From a virus: a stretch of 63,652 nt of DNA. Under the pieces are notes generated by a model, which saw only the letters and a list, made by a program, of their open reading frames with translations, was not told where the DNA came from and ran no database searches. The stretch is taken from positions 1 to 63,652 of IMG/VR virus record IMGVR_UViG_3300030109_004674, one strand, 5' to 3'. The first letter of the stretch is position 1. Every line of letters begins with the position of its first letter. Positions 44,001-52,183 of the stretch are shown here, piece by piece. Made by a program: the position numbers and the translations under genes.

Positions 44001-44806
44001 CAAATAATGCTCAGTCTGGAGGTAAAGATATTGGTGTTTTAGCTGCAGCTAATAATGCAAACACAACTTTCAGTTATGTTAGTGTAGGGCTTTCAGCAAG
44101 CTCATCAGCACCTTCAACTAATGCAGGAGACGCTGCAGGTATTTGGTGTGCAGCTACTGTTTCCAATTCTGATGATAACTACGGTATACATATTAAAACA
44201 GCAAACCCAGGTACGGGTACATCATATATAGGTATATTTGATGACGGCAGAACAACAGGAGCAAATAAGTACTTAAAATCTATAGACGCAAACGGTGTTG
44301 CTGAATGGGCAAGCATTACGGCTTCAAGTTTAGGAGTGACATTAAGCAGCACATCTTCAGGGTCTACGACAACCTCTGATTCTTTATACACAATGACTTC
44401 TGGTATTGATGTAGAATATAGAACTAACGGAGGAGTTAGTCTGTTTTATATGGATGAATCAGACAGTAAGGTTGGTATTGGAACAAATTCTCCAACATCT
44501 ACACTATCGGTAAATGGTTCTGCTGAAATGAAGCTAGTTACAACATCATCAGCTTCTTATACGGCAGGAGATGAAGTCACTATATATGCGGATACGACAT
44601 CTAATAATGTTACCGTAAACCTTCCTACAGCATCAGGAATTGACGGAAGGATATATGTTGTAAAGAAAAAAGTACAAGCTAATAAAATTATTATAGACGC
44701 TAACTCTTCAGAAACAATAGACGGATCTACTACACAAGAGTTATTTGACCAATACGATTGGATTACCATTCAGTCGGATGGAACAAGTTGGATTATAATA
44801 GGATAA
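41042..44806 (+). CDS. tail fibre protein, 1254 aa
   Basis: Ser/Thr/Asn/Gly-rich beta protein. The N-terminal 180 residues have repeated short strands with Cys. A fibronectin-III-like domain (YYTVTAIDSLGGESISQN ... ITWAEVPRATSYRVYKG) lies around residues 440-500. Two copies of the VGIGxxxPxxxLxVxG motif typical of Bacteroidetes fibre/adhesin proteins (near residues 395 and 1145) flank further beta repeats (DGTTTGFGVTPSASKRIDI). The final 80 residues (YTAGDEVTIYADTTSNNVTVNLPTASG...) form a compact tip domain. Likely the main side fibre or receptor-binding stalk. Confidence 0.78.
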   Translation: MSGGSCNPIRSKKPTSQNLSTSDVTTYDGPAVSNLSGITPSVSSLNNVVTSIDNAFGSFSLPNSGGITYNGNLTLGTCNIPVTPTVNTTVNDAITSLATYICSVESSIPSVTNLTTDSIKVTGSLIGTTCIGTFTAASTTTAYLDALTTYVCNGLTTLSGADQTDLYDYESISTHEDWIGIGGDSGHSSSSLIVPITSNPSGVGRYYINGIKYKVANQNVTLVASRDNYVDWSESATDYVITDVASGSTAPPVSGVRLWKFVTDGSGVTAATDLRNLYWFDGERMTDNAVLTRHITDLNVTAAKLENFGTAGTNDWGIGQFTVDDKGRVQSYSENVTLNSLANGDVLQYNSSTSTWENVGIAATLIPAGATQGQTLYYDTSSSQYQVSTFLRNMDNAVGIGGSGIPQQELHIGASATQAWQLDDVSGLNASTTTGGSLVADTYYYTVTAIDSLGGESISQNEVSGTVDGIAQTQVDITWAEVPRATSYRVYKGTASGVYTEYFSVTGSFIYSDTGAAGTAGSAPTENPSAFAMYATKNGIGIGATADAEKAIVIRDNGFSTHYGVDILLQGTKNVDTYGVKSSITATNSANNIGGWFNVSGGANNYVLRLQDGNDNTGKFLQVSDADGNVAFNDPSVTIQDEGASILAGANVINFVGPGVTASSPSAGQVDVSITGSVSALDDLSDVTSASPNDWDTLAYDSALSQWVNSGVISNDLDNAAIGDKPTAIAARLHINSTNGTDLLKIENSIAGVVATINSAGLLTYNDAIKYTYTNSGASPLGAGKVLTSDANGNATWENANSSINLQSVTNIGNATTNNIELTGSSLVYDNSSFTTTVSANPTANRTINFPDESGYIVLGSGTTDRVTRWDSASSTGNSSFYDDGTTTGFGVTPSASKRIDIVSNVDTTIEIDHTGSAAGSCILDMSYTGTASGIVSGLVKLSSSSAVGSTKGIVAQLTSSTGTYVYGVQGNVNNAANRNCGVYGSANNAQSGGKDIGVLAAANNANTTFSYVSVGLSASSSAPSTNAGDAAGIWCAATVSNSDDNYGIHIKTANPGTGTSYIGIFDDGRTTGANKYLKSIDANGVAEWASITASSLGVTLSSTSSGSTTTSDSLYTMTSGIDVEYRTNGGVSLFYMDESDSKVGIGTNSPTSTLSVNGSAEMKLVTTSSASYTAGDEVTIYADTTSNNVTVNLPTASGIDGRIYVVKKKVQANKIIIDANSSETIDGSTTQELFDQYDWITIQSDGTSWIIIG

Positions 44807-44816
44807 AATTATTGAT

Positions 44817-45917
44817 ATGAAAAATACTTCAAATTTAAGAAATAATAATTCCGCAACTGTTGCCCCTACTGCTACAGATGACTCAACTTTAGGGTATAAT
44901 GTTGGCAGTACATGGGTTGACACAACTGCAAATGAAGGTTATGTGTGTGTAGATTCTTCAGCAACAGCAGCTATATGGTCAAATATTAGTGCAGCAGCAA
45001 ACCTTTTCACATCAAATTTAAATCTATTAGCTAATAGAAGCCACACTTTAAATGACAAAGAATTTAAATTCGACATTGACAATTCAAGTACTAACATAAT
45101 AGGTAACTCAAGATTTAGTAGTGCAGGAATAGTGGGTTATTTAAACGATACAACTACAAATGTTGTTAACAGTTATAATATTAACAGTACAGATATAACA
45201 TTCATAGCAGATAGTTCAACAGCTTATACATCTTTGGTTATTAGTCCGGGTTCAATAGCTTTGTCAGAAGGTTCAAGTGATATAGCTATCGATGGAATAT
45301 CTGTAAGTCTATCATCAGGAAATGGTGGTCTTTCAATTGGTTCTGTTGGTACAGCAAACACTTTGTATCAAGATAATTCTACTAATAAATATGGAATTTT
45401 ATTAAACGGATTTGGTGAAACTTCTGAAACAAATGCGACGGGAGCAAGCTATGCTAGTTTAGTTGGAACATCATTAGTGCCTAAAAAATATGTTGACGAT
45501 GCTATAGCTTCATCAGGGTCAACACCAGCTTTAAATAACGGAGAAATATATGTAGGTGATGCTTCAAATGCGGCTCAATCAGTAGCTATGAGTGGAGACA
45601 CTACGATAGATAATGCAGGAGTAGTTACCATTGGAAATGATAAAGTTACTTATCCTAAAATGCAAGATACCACTCAAGCAGCTATATTAGGTACTGCTTT
45701 AGGTGCAGGAACGGTGGGAGAAATTCCAATAATTGAACAGTATCTATCAGCAGGAACAACAGTAACTTTGTTAGAAAACACATCTAATTGGGATGTAAAC
45801 GGAGTTTACACAGGAGCAACAATAACTGGAACGTATCAAGGTCAAGCACATGTTAACGCTAACTACTGGTTTACTGCAACAGATGATAATGTTTGGATTA
45901 GATTAATTAGAGGATAG
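44817..45917 (+). CDS. tail fibre/receptor-binding protein, 366 aa
   Basis: Beta-rich and Ser/Asn/Thr-rich, continuing the fibre cluster. The N-terminus (NSATVAPTATDDSTLGYNVGSTWVDTTANEGYVCVDSSATAAIWSNIS) is a common attachment domain of phage fibres that replaces a structural-protein 'tag'. Repeat-like strands follow and then PALNNGEIYVGDASNAAQSVAMSGDTTIDNAGVVTIGND, a segment type often seen before fibre trimerisation regions. The C-terminus is beta-rich with aromatic residues. It starts 10 bp after the large fibre gene. Confidence 0.7.
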   Translation: MKNTSNLRNNNSATVAPTATDDSTLGYNVGSTWVDTTANEGYVCVDSSATAAIWSNISAAANLFTSNLNLLANRSHTLNDKEFKFDIDNSSTNIIGNSRFSSAGIVGYLNDTTTNVVNSYNINSTDITFIADSSTAYTSLVISPGSIALSEGSSDIAIDGISVSLSSGNGGLSIGSVGTANTLYQDNSTNKYGILLNGFGETSETNATGASYASLVGTSLVPKKYVDDAIASSGSTPALNNGEIYVGDASNAAQSVAMSGDTTIDNAGVVTIGNDKVTYPKMQDTTQAAILGTALGAGTVGEIPIIEQYLSAGTTVTLLENTSNWDVNGVYTGATITGTYQGQAHVNANYWFTATDDNVWIRLIRG

Positions 45918-45921
45918 AATT

Positions 45922-47637
45922 ATGGCAATAATACTGAGCAAACAAAGAGTAATTTCAACAACTCCAACTCCAAGACAAACTTGGACTAGGCCAACTGAGT
46001 GGCTGGATATGCCTGCTTTAAGCCAAGGAGACGAGAAAGTTCACATGCTTGTTAAAGTTTATGAGAAAGGAAGTAACTTTATTATTTTTAAATTTAGAGG
46101 TGACTACCAAGTAGATTGGGGTGATGGAACAACTGTAACTACTCACGCAGATAACACGGATGCGGAGCATGACTATGATTGGGCAAATGCTCCCTCAAGT
46201 TCATTAACAAGCGGAGGCTATAGGCAAGTAATACTAACTGTTACAGCTCAAGGAGGTTCTACTTTAACACAATTCATTAGACCATCTTCACCTTATGCTC
46301 ATTCAAACGATGTATATAGAGGTTTTGGAAATGGAAATGTTTTAAGTGTTAAAATAGCAGGTACAGCTTTTACACACATGAACTTAGGTATGTGGACTTG
46401 GATTGCCTTAGAAGAATTTGAATATGTAGGAACAGCACCAAACCTATCAAACGTAAGCAATTGCTTCACAAGTTGTAATAATTTAAAAAAGATTAATCAA
46501 TGGAATACATCGGCAGTTACAAATTTTGCTAATGTTTTTCAAAATTGCTACTCTTTATTAGAAGTGCCTCCATTAGACACAAGTAGTGCTACTAATGTTA
46601 CATACATGTACTATAATTGTTTTTCAATAGATTATATACCACCAATGGATGTTTCATCTTCAACTAATTTGACATATACATTTAACACTTGTAGGAGTTT
46701 AAATAATAATCCCATATCTAATTATAGTGGTATTACAAATATGACAGCAACATATTCCAATACAAGACTTAAAACATTTGACGCTAGTTTACCAAATGTA
46801 ACAGGTATGCACCTTTGTTTTGACGGCTGTAGCGATTTGGAAGTAGTAAACATTACAGCAGGCACAGGTGTTCTTACTACTATGAGTTATACATTTAGGA
46901 ATTGTGTTAATATAAAAGAAATAAAGCCATTTGACACATCAGGGGTCACTAGTTTTCTATGGTGTTTTTCAGCAATAAAAACTCAATGTGATTTTACTTG
47001 GGTAGACACATCAAGCACACAAAATTTTGAATCAATGTTTGAAGGAAGTTATTTAACAGATGCAAGTTTTCTTAATGTTACATCAAATGCCACAAACTTA
47101 ACAGAGGTATTTCAGAATTGTACTAAGTTGAAAAAAACTCCTGCATCTTTTGACTGTACTAATGTTACAACAATTAAAGGTTTATTTGCTTATTGTTATC
47201 TATTGGAGGATTTTCCTACTTTAAACAACACAGGGAATATTACAGATACTTATAATACATTTGCTTATTGTAAAGGGTTAGAAGTTGCACCACCTATTGC
47301 TGGAACTTTAACGAGTTGCAGGGCGATGTTTTCAGGTGCAGTAAATGTGGCTACAATTCCTGCTTATGATTTAAGTGGGGTTACTACATATCCTAATGGG
47401 TATCAATTTGCACTATCGGCAAATAATATAAGAGAATCATTAGTCACAGGAATAACCTCAAGACATAGCTATCAAAATTGTAGTATGGCTCAAGCTGAAC
47501 TAGTAACAGTATTTAATAACTTAGGAACGGCAAATGGTTCACAAACAATTTATGTAGACAAAAATCCAGGCTCAGCAGATTTAACTGCAAGTGATTTATT
47601 AATAGCCACTAATAAAGGTTGGACAGTAGTAAGTTAA
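45922..47637 (+). CDS. BspA-like repeat receptor-binding protein, 571 aa
   Basis: Residues about 55-95 contain VDWGDGTTVTTHADNTDAEHDY, a PKD-type beta domain. From about residue 170 to 520 the protein is a chain of about 23-residue repeats with Cys and aromatic anchors (NCFTSCNNLKKINQWNTSAVTNFANVFQNCYSLLEVPPLDTSSATN...). These are BspA/DUF285-type leucine-rich repeats. Such solenoids are typical surface-binding modules in Bacteroidetes, Firmicutes and mycoplasmas. In a fibre cluster it is likely the exposed receptor-binding tip. It starts 5 bp after the previous fibre gene. Confidence 0.8.
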   Translation: MAIILSKQRVISTTPTPRQTWTRPTEWLDMPALSQGDEKVHMLVKVYEKGSNFIIFKFRGDYQVDWGDGTTVTTHADNTDAEHDYDWANAPSSSLTSGGYRQVILTVTAQGGSTLTQFIRPSSPYAHSNDVYRGFGNGNVLSVKIAGTAFTHMNLGMWTWIALEEFEYVGTAPNLSNVSNCFTSCNNLKKINQWNTSAVTNFANVFQNCYSLLEVPPLDTSSATNVTYMYYNCFSIDYIPPMDVSSSTNLTYTFNTCRSLNNNPISNYSGITNMTATYSNTRLKTFDASLPNVTGMHLCFDGCSDLEVVNITAGTGVLTTMSYTFRNCVNIKEIKPFDTSGVTSFLWCFSAIKTQCDFTWVDTSSTQNFESMFEGSYLTDASFLNVTSNATNLTEVFQNCTKLKKTPASFDCTNVTTIKGLFAYCYLLEDFPTLNNTGNITDTYNTFAYCKGLEVAPPIAGTLTSCRAMFSGAVNVATIPAYDLSGVTTYPNGYQFALSANNIRESLVTGITSRHSYQNCSMAQAELVTVFNNLGTANGSQTIYVDKNPGSADLTASDLLIATNKGWTVVS

Positions 47638-47648
47638 TTAAAAAGATT

Positions 47649-47819
47649 ATGTTTTATAAATACGAAGAAGATTTTAATGAGTGGCACACAGGGAATAAGA
47701 TTTCATTTCCTGATGGAGTTACTTTATCTGTTGATAATAAAATAGAAAAAGATGGTTGGAAGTGGTACGATACACCACCTGCAGAATATACAGAATGGTT
47801 AGAACAACAAAATAATTAA
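47649..47819 (+). CDS. hypothetical small acidic protein, 56 aa
   Basis: MFYKYEEDFNEWHTGNKISFPDG... with many Trp, Tyr and Asp/Glu; a small beta-hairpin type fold is possible. The ATG at 47649 was chosen because the in-frame TTG at 47619 would overlap the repeat gene's end. It may be a fibre chaperone or cap, by analogy with the small genes that follow phage tip genes; that is inference. Confidence 0.5.
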   Translation: MFYKYEEDFNEWHTGNKISFPDGVTLSVDNKIEKDGWKWYDTPPAEYTEWLEQQNN

Positions 47820-47822
47820 GAT

Positions 47823-48206
47823 ATGAGTGCAACACCAAATATAAACCCTGCAAAAGTAATAGGTGGAGTACGCCCATCTCTTACTAAAACAATAGTTCTT
47901 GAAGCTCCAGCAGATGCAGATTACATTCCTATATTTAGAACAGATGTAGCAATTACTATTGTAGAAGCTAAAGGAGCACTAATGGATACAGGAGATGTTG
48001 ATATTAGATTATACCATGATACTGACTTAGCCAACACTTCTCCTACAGCAATAGGAGCATCTACTACGCTAACAACTACAACTGAAGCAGCTGTAGACAT
48101 ATCAACAGATGCAACAATACCAGCTGACAGTTGGATAATTTTAGATATTGGGACAGTGGCAACACCACAAACAACAGTGGTAAACATAAGATATACAGAG
48201 GACTAA
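47823..48206 (+). CDS. hypothetical beta-rich fibre-cluster protein, 127 aa
   Basis: Beta-rich, Thr/Ala-rich and without Cys, with a strand pattern (ADADYIPIFRTDVAITIVEAKGALMDTGDVDIRLYHDTDL) of a small jelly-roll or fibre-tip domain. It lies 3 bp after the 56-aa gene and 1 bp before the next. Probably a virion decoration or fibre accessory, by context. Confidence 0.58.
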   Translation: MSATPNINPAKVIGGVRPSLTKTIVLEAPADADYIPIFRTDVAITIVEAKGALMDTGDVDIRLYHDTDLANTSPTAIGASTTLTTTTEAAVDISTDATIPADSWIILDIGTVATPQTTVVNIRYTED

Positions 48207-48207
48207 A

Positions 48208-48486
48208 ATGAAGACTATAATTAGAAAAATAGAATTAGAAGGGGAGGGTCTTAAGCATACAGATGTTGGGTACACAACTAGCTCGTCAATAGTAGACTCT
48301 ATTAACGAACAGTATGATATTACATTAGGTGGGTTTCTAGCAGAGCGAAGAACAAAAATACAGAAAGGTGAAGTATCAATAAATGTTTTTTTTACTACTA
48401 CTCCATTTGTGTATGAAGCAAGAGTAGAGGTGGATACTATTAATGGTTTAGGTCTTAGCAAAATCACAGATATAAACGATTTATAA
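48208..48486 (+). CDS. hypothetical protein, 92 aa
   Basis: Not recognised. Alpha/beta, with strands KTIIRKIELEGEGL and VSINVFFTTTPFVYEARVEVDTINGLG. Tightly packed between the 127-aa and 216-aa genes, so it belongs to the fibre/tip operon. No membrane segment. Confidence 0.58.
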   Translation: MKTIIRKIELEGEGLKHTDVGYTTSSSIVDSINEQYDITLGGFLAERRTKIQKGEVSINVFFTTTPFVYEARVEVDTINGLGLSKITDINDL

Positions 48487-48487
48487 T

Positions 48488-49138
48488 ATGGCGGCTCCTA
48501 CTAAGGGAAATACAACAAATGGGAACCCAACACCAGGGGCTAGTAGTCACACTATTTCTCATACTCAAAATACAGGAAACGATAGGCTTTTAGTTGTTCA
48601 ACTTACTATGAGTAACGCACGTAGTTATTCAGGCTGTACGTATGGTGGACAAGCAATGACGCAACTGTACACTATTAACAGAGGAGGTTTAAGTCAAAGA
48701 ATGGCTTTCTATTATTTAGAAGACCCTCCAACAGGGGCTAACGACATTGTAATTAGTTTCAATAATTCTGTATGGAATCCAATATCTATACACGCTAGAA
48801 GTTTTACTGACTCAGGAGGAGTAGGAGCGTCTGCAAAAACAGGAGGGACAGCAACACCTCATACGCAAAATTTAACCGTTGAAGAAGATTCATTGATCAT
48901 GATTACTTCGTGTTGTGTAAATGTTATTCTTACTCAACAGATACCTGACGGAACTACTCGAACTTTTACTACGCACAACACAAACAGGCAGGTAGCAACG
49001 GGTGCTATATCTGCTGATGCTGGACACAGTGCTGGAACGATAGATTTAAGAGCAACCGCTACAACTGGTAACTTAACGCTAGATAGAATAGAAATAAAAG
49101 GTTTATCGAGTAGTAGCAGAAGGATTATTGTTGTATAG
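48488..49138 (+). CDS. beta-sandwich fibre-cluster protein, 216 aa
   Basis: Beta-rich with a disordered, Gly/Thr/Asn-rich start and a sequence pattern like a concanavalin/jelly-roll sandwich (RLLVVQLTMSNARSYSGCTYGGQAMTQLYTINRGGLSQRMAFYYLEDP). The C-terminal part has ATATTGNLTLDRIEIKG. It may be an exposed carbohydrate-binding decoration. It is the last gene of the fibre run; a 93-bp gap follows. Confidence 0.6.
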   Translation: MAAPTKGNTTNGNPTPGASSHTISHTQNTGNDRLLVVQLTMSNARSYSGCTYGGQAMTQLYTINRGGLSQRMAFYYLEDPPTGANDIVISFNNSVWNPISIHARSFTDSGGVGASAKTGGTATPHTQNLTVEEDSLIMITSCCVNVILTQQIPDGTTRTFTTHNTNRQVATGAISADAGHSAGTIDLRATATTGNLTLDRIEIKGLSSSSRRIIVV

Positions 49139-49231
49139 TATAACATAAACAATATTTGTGACGTAGAAAAATACAAACCCGTTTACTTGGTAGTAATGTT
49201 ATAAACAATTATTTTTAGCAAAATCAATAAA

Positions 49232-49612
49232 ATGGGGTTTATTTTACTCACTGTAACAAATGTATCTAGCGATGTATCCGTAACCGATATGAGTTTACCT
49301 ATAATGGTTGTAGCAGAGCTTGTTGTTTTCGTTGGTTTGCTAGTAGGAATATGGAGTACTCTGAAAAATAAAACAGCTATGAATGCAAAACTATACAGTG
49401 AGCTAAAAGAGAAACTAAATACTCATATGGCAGATTCAGAAAGACAAATCAATAGCTTGAGACAGAACCATAGCGAGGCGTATTCAAAGTTAGAAAACAA
49501 AATATCAGGTTTAGAAAAAGAGGTAGGAAGCATTGCAATCGGGATAGCAAACATAGAAGGATTTATGAAAGCAATGTCCGCAAAATCTAAAAACAATAAC
49601 AACTCTTGTTAA
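49232..49612 (+). CDS. membrane-anchored coiled-coil protein, holin/lysis type, 126 aa
   Basis: A transmembrane helix at about residues 22-43 (LPIMVVAELVVFVGLLVGIW) is followed by a long coiled coil (YSELKEKLNTHMADSERQINSLRQNHSEAYSKLENKISGLEKEVG). The context, directly before the amidase and two further membrane proteins, suggests a lysis role such as holin or spanin component. Confidence 0.62.
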   Translation: MGFILLTVTNVSSDVSVTDMSLPIMVVAELVVFVGLLVGIWSTLKNKTAMNAKLYSELKEKLNTHMADSERQINSLRQNHSEAYSKLENKISGLEKEVGSIAIGIANIEGFMKAMSAKSKNNNNSC

Positions 49613-49613
49613 T

Positions 49614-49733
49614 ATGAGATACGGAAGTAGAAAAACATCAGAGAAAGGTAGTTCATCATCTAAAAAGGTAAACTACGGAACTAGAAAGGGAAGCCAAGGA
49701 ACCAAGAAGGGGTCTAGTAAAAAGTATAAATAA
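49614..49733 (+). CDS. small very basic protein, 39 aa
   Basis: MRYGSRKTSEKGSSSSKKVNYGTRKGSQGTKKGSSKKYK*: two similar halves (YGSRK..., YGTRKGS...) rich in Lys, Ser and Gly, probably disordered. It starts 1 bp after the previous stop, in the lysis operon. It may bind DNA or the cell envelope; small basic proteins packed with DNA are known in other phages. Support comes from spacing and an ATG start only. Confidence 0.45.
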   Translation: MRYGSRKTSEKGSSSSKKVNYGTRKGSQGTKKGSSKKYK

Positions 49734-49739
49734 AATTCA

Positions 49740-49747
49740 TATATTTA
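49740..49747 (+). promoter_or_regulatory. weak candidate promoter before the lysis operon part 2
   Basis: TATATTTA at 49740-49747, one base off TAnnTTTG, 24 bp before the ATG of the 135-aa gene. No clear -33 TTG. Confidence 0.3.
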
Positions 49748-49770
49748 TAACAAACAAAAAGTAAAGAGAA

Positions 49771-50178
49771 ATGAAGAAAGTGTTACGAATGAAAAACATC
49801 GAAGTAATTGGATTGGCAGAGTGCTTAAACGCTCTATGTGACAACGGTGTAAATCTAAGACCAAAGACATGGTACACCCTAGCTAACAACAGGCAGACAT
49901 TAATTAATCAAGGAAAGATTATTGATGAGGGTATTAAAAATATTCAAGAAAAGTACAAGGAAACTAACGAAGAAGGTAAGGATATTATACCAGAAACTTC
50001 TGTACCTGATTTTCATGCGGATAGAAATGAGTTAATGGAAATGGAAGTAGAATTAAGTTTCTACCAAATAGACATGAAGGATATTGAAAAGGATATGCCT
50101 AAAATGAAAGGCGTTAAAAACCTATACATCTTCTTCGACTACATTGTTTCCTCTAGTAAAGAACTACAAGAAGCTTAA
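49771..50178 (+). CDS. hypothetical protein of the lysis module, 135 aa
   Basis: Not recognised. Helical and charged, with an acidic half (DEGIKNIQEKYKETNEEGKDIIPETS) and LMEMEVELSFYQIDMKDIEKDMPKMKGVKNLYIFFDYI. The leader TAACAAACAAAAAGTAAAGAGAA resembles that of the capsid gene, so expression may be high. It ends 2 bp before the amidase ATG. Confidence 0.6.
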   Translation: MKKVLRMKNIEVIGLAECLNALCDNGVNLRPKTWYTLANNRQTLINQGKIIDEGIKNIQEKYKETNEEGKDIIPETSVPDFHADRNELMEMEVELSFYQIDMKDIEKDMPKMKGVKNLYIFFDYIVSSSKELQEA

Positions 50179-50180
50179 TT

Positions 50181-50954
50181 ATGGCCTTAGATATTAGCAA
50201 AATAAATCAAGTATCTTTTCCTGATGATCAATACTATAGATCTGTTGTGGAAAAGAATCAGATTGTAATCCATCATACTGTATCAGGACACGGAATTAAT
50301 GGTGATGTTAACCACTGGAAAGCTTCTGAAGCTAGAGTTGCTACATCTTTGATTATCGACAGAAAGGGTGATATACATCAGTGTTTTTCAACAAAGTATT
50401 ATGCTCATCATTTAGGTATTAAGAGAGGATTCATACTTGAGCAAAAAACTACCAAAAGCAATTTAGAGCTAAATCAAAAAAGCATTGCTATTGAGCTAGA
50501 CTCTTACGGAGGTTTAGAGAAAAAGGGTAGTAAGTACATTACAGTTTATGGTAACGAAGTGCCTGCTAAATCTGTTGTATCATACAAGGAGAAGTATAGA
50601 GGGTATAAGTACTACGAAAAGTACACAGATAAGCAGATAGCTGCGTTAAAGGATGTGTTAGAGTATCTGACTAAAAAGTACGATATACCTTTTGAGTACA
50701 AAGAAGATATGTGGGATGTATCTAAAGATGCTTTAAATGGCGTTAGCGGAATCTATTCACACACATCGTATAGAGCAGACAAATCAGACTGTCATCCACA
50801 ACCAGAGTTAATCTCTATGATTAAGGGTGAAAAGAAAAAGACTTCATCTCCTGCAAAGAAAAGGAGTGTCGAAAAAAAGACATCGATAAAGTTAAAAACT
50901 CAATCGAATGGAGCAGTCAAAAAGAAAGCTACCAAAAAAACTAACAAAAAGTAA
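50181..50954 (+). CDS. N-acetylmuramoyl-L-alanine amidase (endolysin), 257 aa
   Basis: Amidase_2-type peptidoglycan hydrolase. It has the zinc-ligand opening IVIHHTVSGHG with H31/H32, then ARVATSLIIDRKGDIHQCFSTKYYAHHLG, the NQKSIAIELDSYGG strand and a late YRADKSDCHPQPEL near residues 197-207, the second zinc-ligand site. The tail after about residue 215 is very Lys/Ser/Thr-rich and could bind DNA or the envelope. It has no signal peptide, so it needs a holin. Its 3' end overlaps the next membrane gene. Confidence 0.9.
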   Translation: MALDISKINQVSFPDDQYYRSVVEKNQIVIHHTVSGHGINGDVNHWKASEARVATSLIIDRKGDIHQCFSTKYYAHHLGIKRGFILEQKTTKSNLELNQKSIAIELDSYGGLEKKGSKYITVYGNEVPAKSVVSYKEKYRGYKYYEKYTDKQIAALKDVLEYLTKKYDIPFEYKEDMWDVSKDALNGVSGIYSHTSYRADKSDCHPQPELISMIKGEKKKTSSPAKKRSVEKKTSIKLKTQSNGAVKKKATKKTNKK

Positions 50955-51141
50955 GAGGTTTTGGTTTAGCGTTTTTGCATTTATTGTGAATGCATTAATG
51001 TTCTCAATATTAGTCATAAAAGATAATGATCCGGTATCAGTAGGTACTGGGTTGTCTATGCTGAACACACCTGTTTATGTTTATGTTTTTGGGGAATCCT
51101 GGAAACCATCAAGTAAAGCTGAAAAAGATGAAAATGTTTAA
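50908..51141 (+). CDS. small membrane protein, holin candidate, 77 aa
   Basis: A basic N-terminus (EQSKRKLPKKLTKSKR) is followed by hydrophobic segments (FWFSVFAFIVNALMFSILVI, and a weaker TGLSMLNTPVYVYVF). With one or two helices and an acidic/basic tail, embedded at the end of the amidase gene, a holin or antiholin role is likely. It overlaps the amidase gene by 47 bp and the small Cys-rich ORF by 8 bp. Confidence 0.6.
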   Translation: MEQSKRKLPKKLTKSKRFWFSVFAFIVNALMFSILVIKDNDPVSVGTGLSMLNTPVYVYVFGESWKPSSKAEKDENV

Positions 51142-51211
51142 AGGAGGAGGTTGCAATTGTGGTGGAAGCAGACCAAGGCCAAGACCAAAGCCGTATGGGA
51201 AAGCGTATTAG
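51134..51211 (+). CDS. tiny Cys/Gly/Arg-rich ORF, 25 aa
   Basis: MFKGGGCNCGGSRPRPRPKPYGKAY, preceded by AAAAATG-type context and overlapping both neighbours (51141 and 51195). Such a CNCGG tag followed by Pro/Arg-rich tail is seen in small proteins of phage lysis regions. It is too short to judge; coding is uncertain. Confidence 0.35.
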   Translation: MFKGGGCNCGGSRPRPRPKPYGKAY

Positions 51212-51845
51212 AGAAGTTATAATCTTGGCATTATTAATTGTATTGATTATGCTAGGCGTAGATTCGTGCAAGAACAAATCAAAGATGTACGAACAAGCAA
51301 CTGCTATAAACAATTACCAGGATACAATACTGAGATACTCTGACAGAGAGGGGGAGCTTGTCGATTACAATAAATCTTTAAAATTAAACTTAAAAGTTGC
51401 CTTGGAGAATGTGGATGGACTTAAGGGGGATTTGAAGAGATTAAAACTAAAGAAACCTAAAGTAATTGTAAAGTACAAGAACACAGTAAGAATAGATTCA
51501 GTAGAAGTGGAGCACGAAATTATCCTTCCTTGTGATGAGTTTAGTTACGCATTCAATGTAGACAGCTCTAATTACTCGATTACAGGGCTTCTAACGGACA
51601 AAAAACTTTCCTTTGATAGAATATCTATACCAAACAATCAAACCTTTATTGTAGCCGACAAGAGAGAGAAGTGGTATAAGTCAAAACAATATGTTGTTGT
51701 AGTTGACAACTCTAACCCATATGTCGTTTCTAGCGGGCTTCAGTCATACACAATAACACCAAGAAAGAAACCACATGAAAAGTGGTATACTAAGCTTGGA
51801 GCAGGCTTTGTTCTCGGTGTATTATTTAGCAATTCTATAAAATAG
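51195..51845 (+). CDS. spanin-like membrane protein, 216 aa
   Basis: An N-terminal transmembrane helix (VIILALLIVLIMLGV) ending at a DSC site (residues about 22-24) that could be a lipoprotein cleavage-like position. It is followed by a coiled-coil stretch (MYEQATAINNYQDTILRYSDREGELVDYNKSLKLNLKV) and strands. The layout, an inner-membrane helix plus a long periplasmic region placed after amidase and holin-like genes, suits an i-spanin or unimolecular spanin. The ATG at 51195 is preferred to a GTG at 51159. The gene end overlaps the convergent minus-strand gene by 24 bp. Confidence 0.6.
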   Translation: MGKRIREVIILALLIVLIMLGVDSCKNKSKMYEQATAINNYQDTILRYSDREGELVDYNKSLKLNLKVALENVDGLKGDLKRLKLKKPKVIVKYKNTVRIDSVEVEHEIILPCDEFSYAFNVDSSNYSITGLLTDKKLSFDRISIPNNQTFIVADKREKWYKSKQYVVVVDNSNPYVVSSGLQSYTITPRKKPHEKWYTKLGAGFVLGVLFSNSIK

Positions 51846-52160
51846 AAAAGAAGCTCCAGATCCAGCACATGCGTATGCAAATAATTTACCTGTAGATTGA
51901 AGACAAGTAAATTCGATACCCATAAAAAAATACATTACTATACCCATCCAGAATCCAAAACACAAAGGACAGTTTACTAACTGACCAAAGAAGTATTGAA
52001 TCCTTTGTTTTTTAGTTGGCTTGAATTCAGGAGTTTCTACCTTCTCCCATGTTTCATCATCTAATGATATAAAATCTCTGACACCTTTAAATAGGCTAGA
52101 ATATGTTACTATAAACGTACCACCTGCAGTGGCAAACAAAAACAATATAAGTTCACTCAT
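51822..52160 (-). CDS. small membrane protein with CPLCFGFW motif (DUF1360-like), 112 aa
   Basis: Three hydrophobic segments: LILFLFATAGGTFIVTYS at the N-terminus, CPLCFGFWMGIVMYFFMG around residues 64-81, and the C-terminal FAYACAGSGASFLFYRIA. The Cys-x-x-Cys-x-Gly-Phe-Trp motif beside a membrane helix is typical of DUF1360-like proteins in phages and bacteria; its function is unknown. It is the last gene of the leftward arm and converges with the lysis operon (24-bp overlap). Confidence 0.65.
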   Translation of the reverse strand: MSELILFLFATAGGTFIVTYSSLFKGVRDFISLDDETWEKVETPEFKPTKKQRIQYFFGQLVNCPLCFGFWMGIVMYFFMGIEFTCLQSTGKLFAYACAGSGASFLFYRIAK

Positions 52161-52183
52161 TACTCTTTACTCTTTAGTTATTT

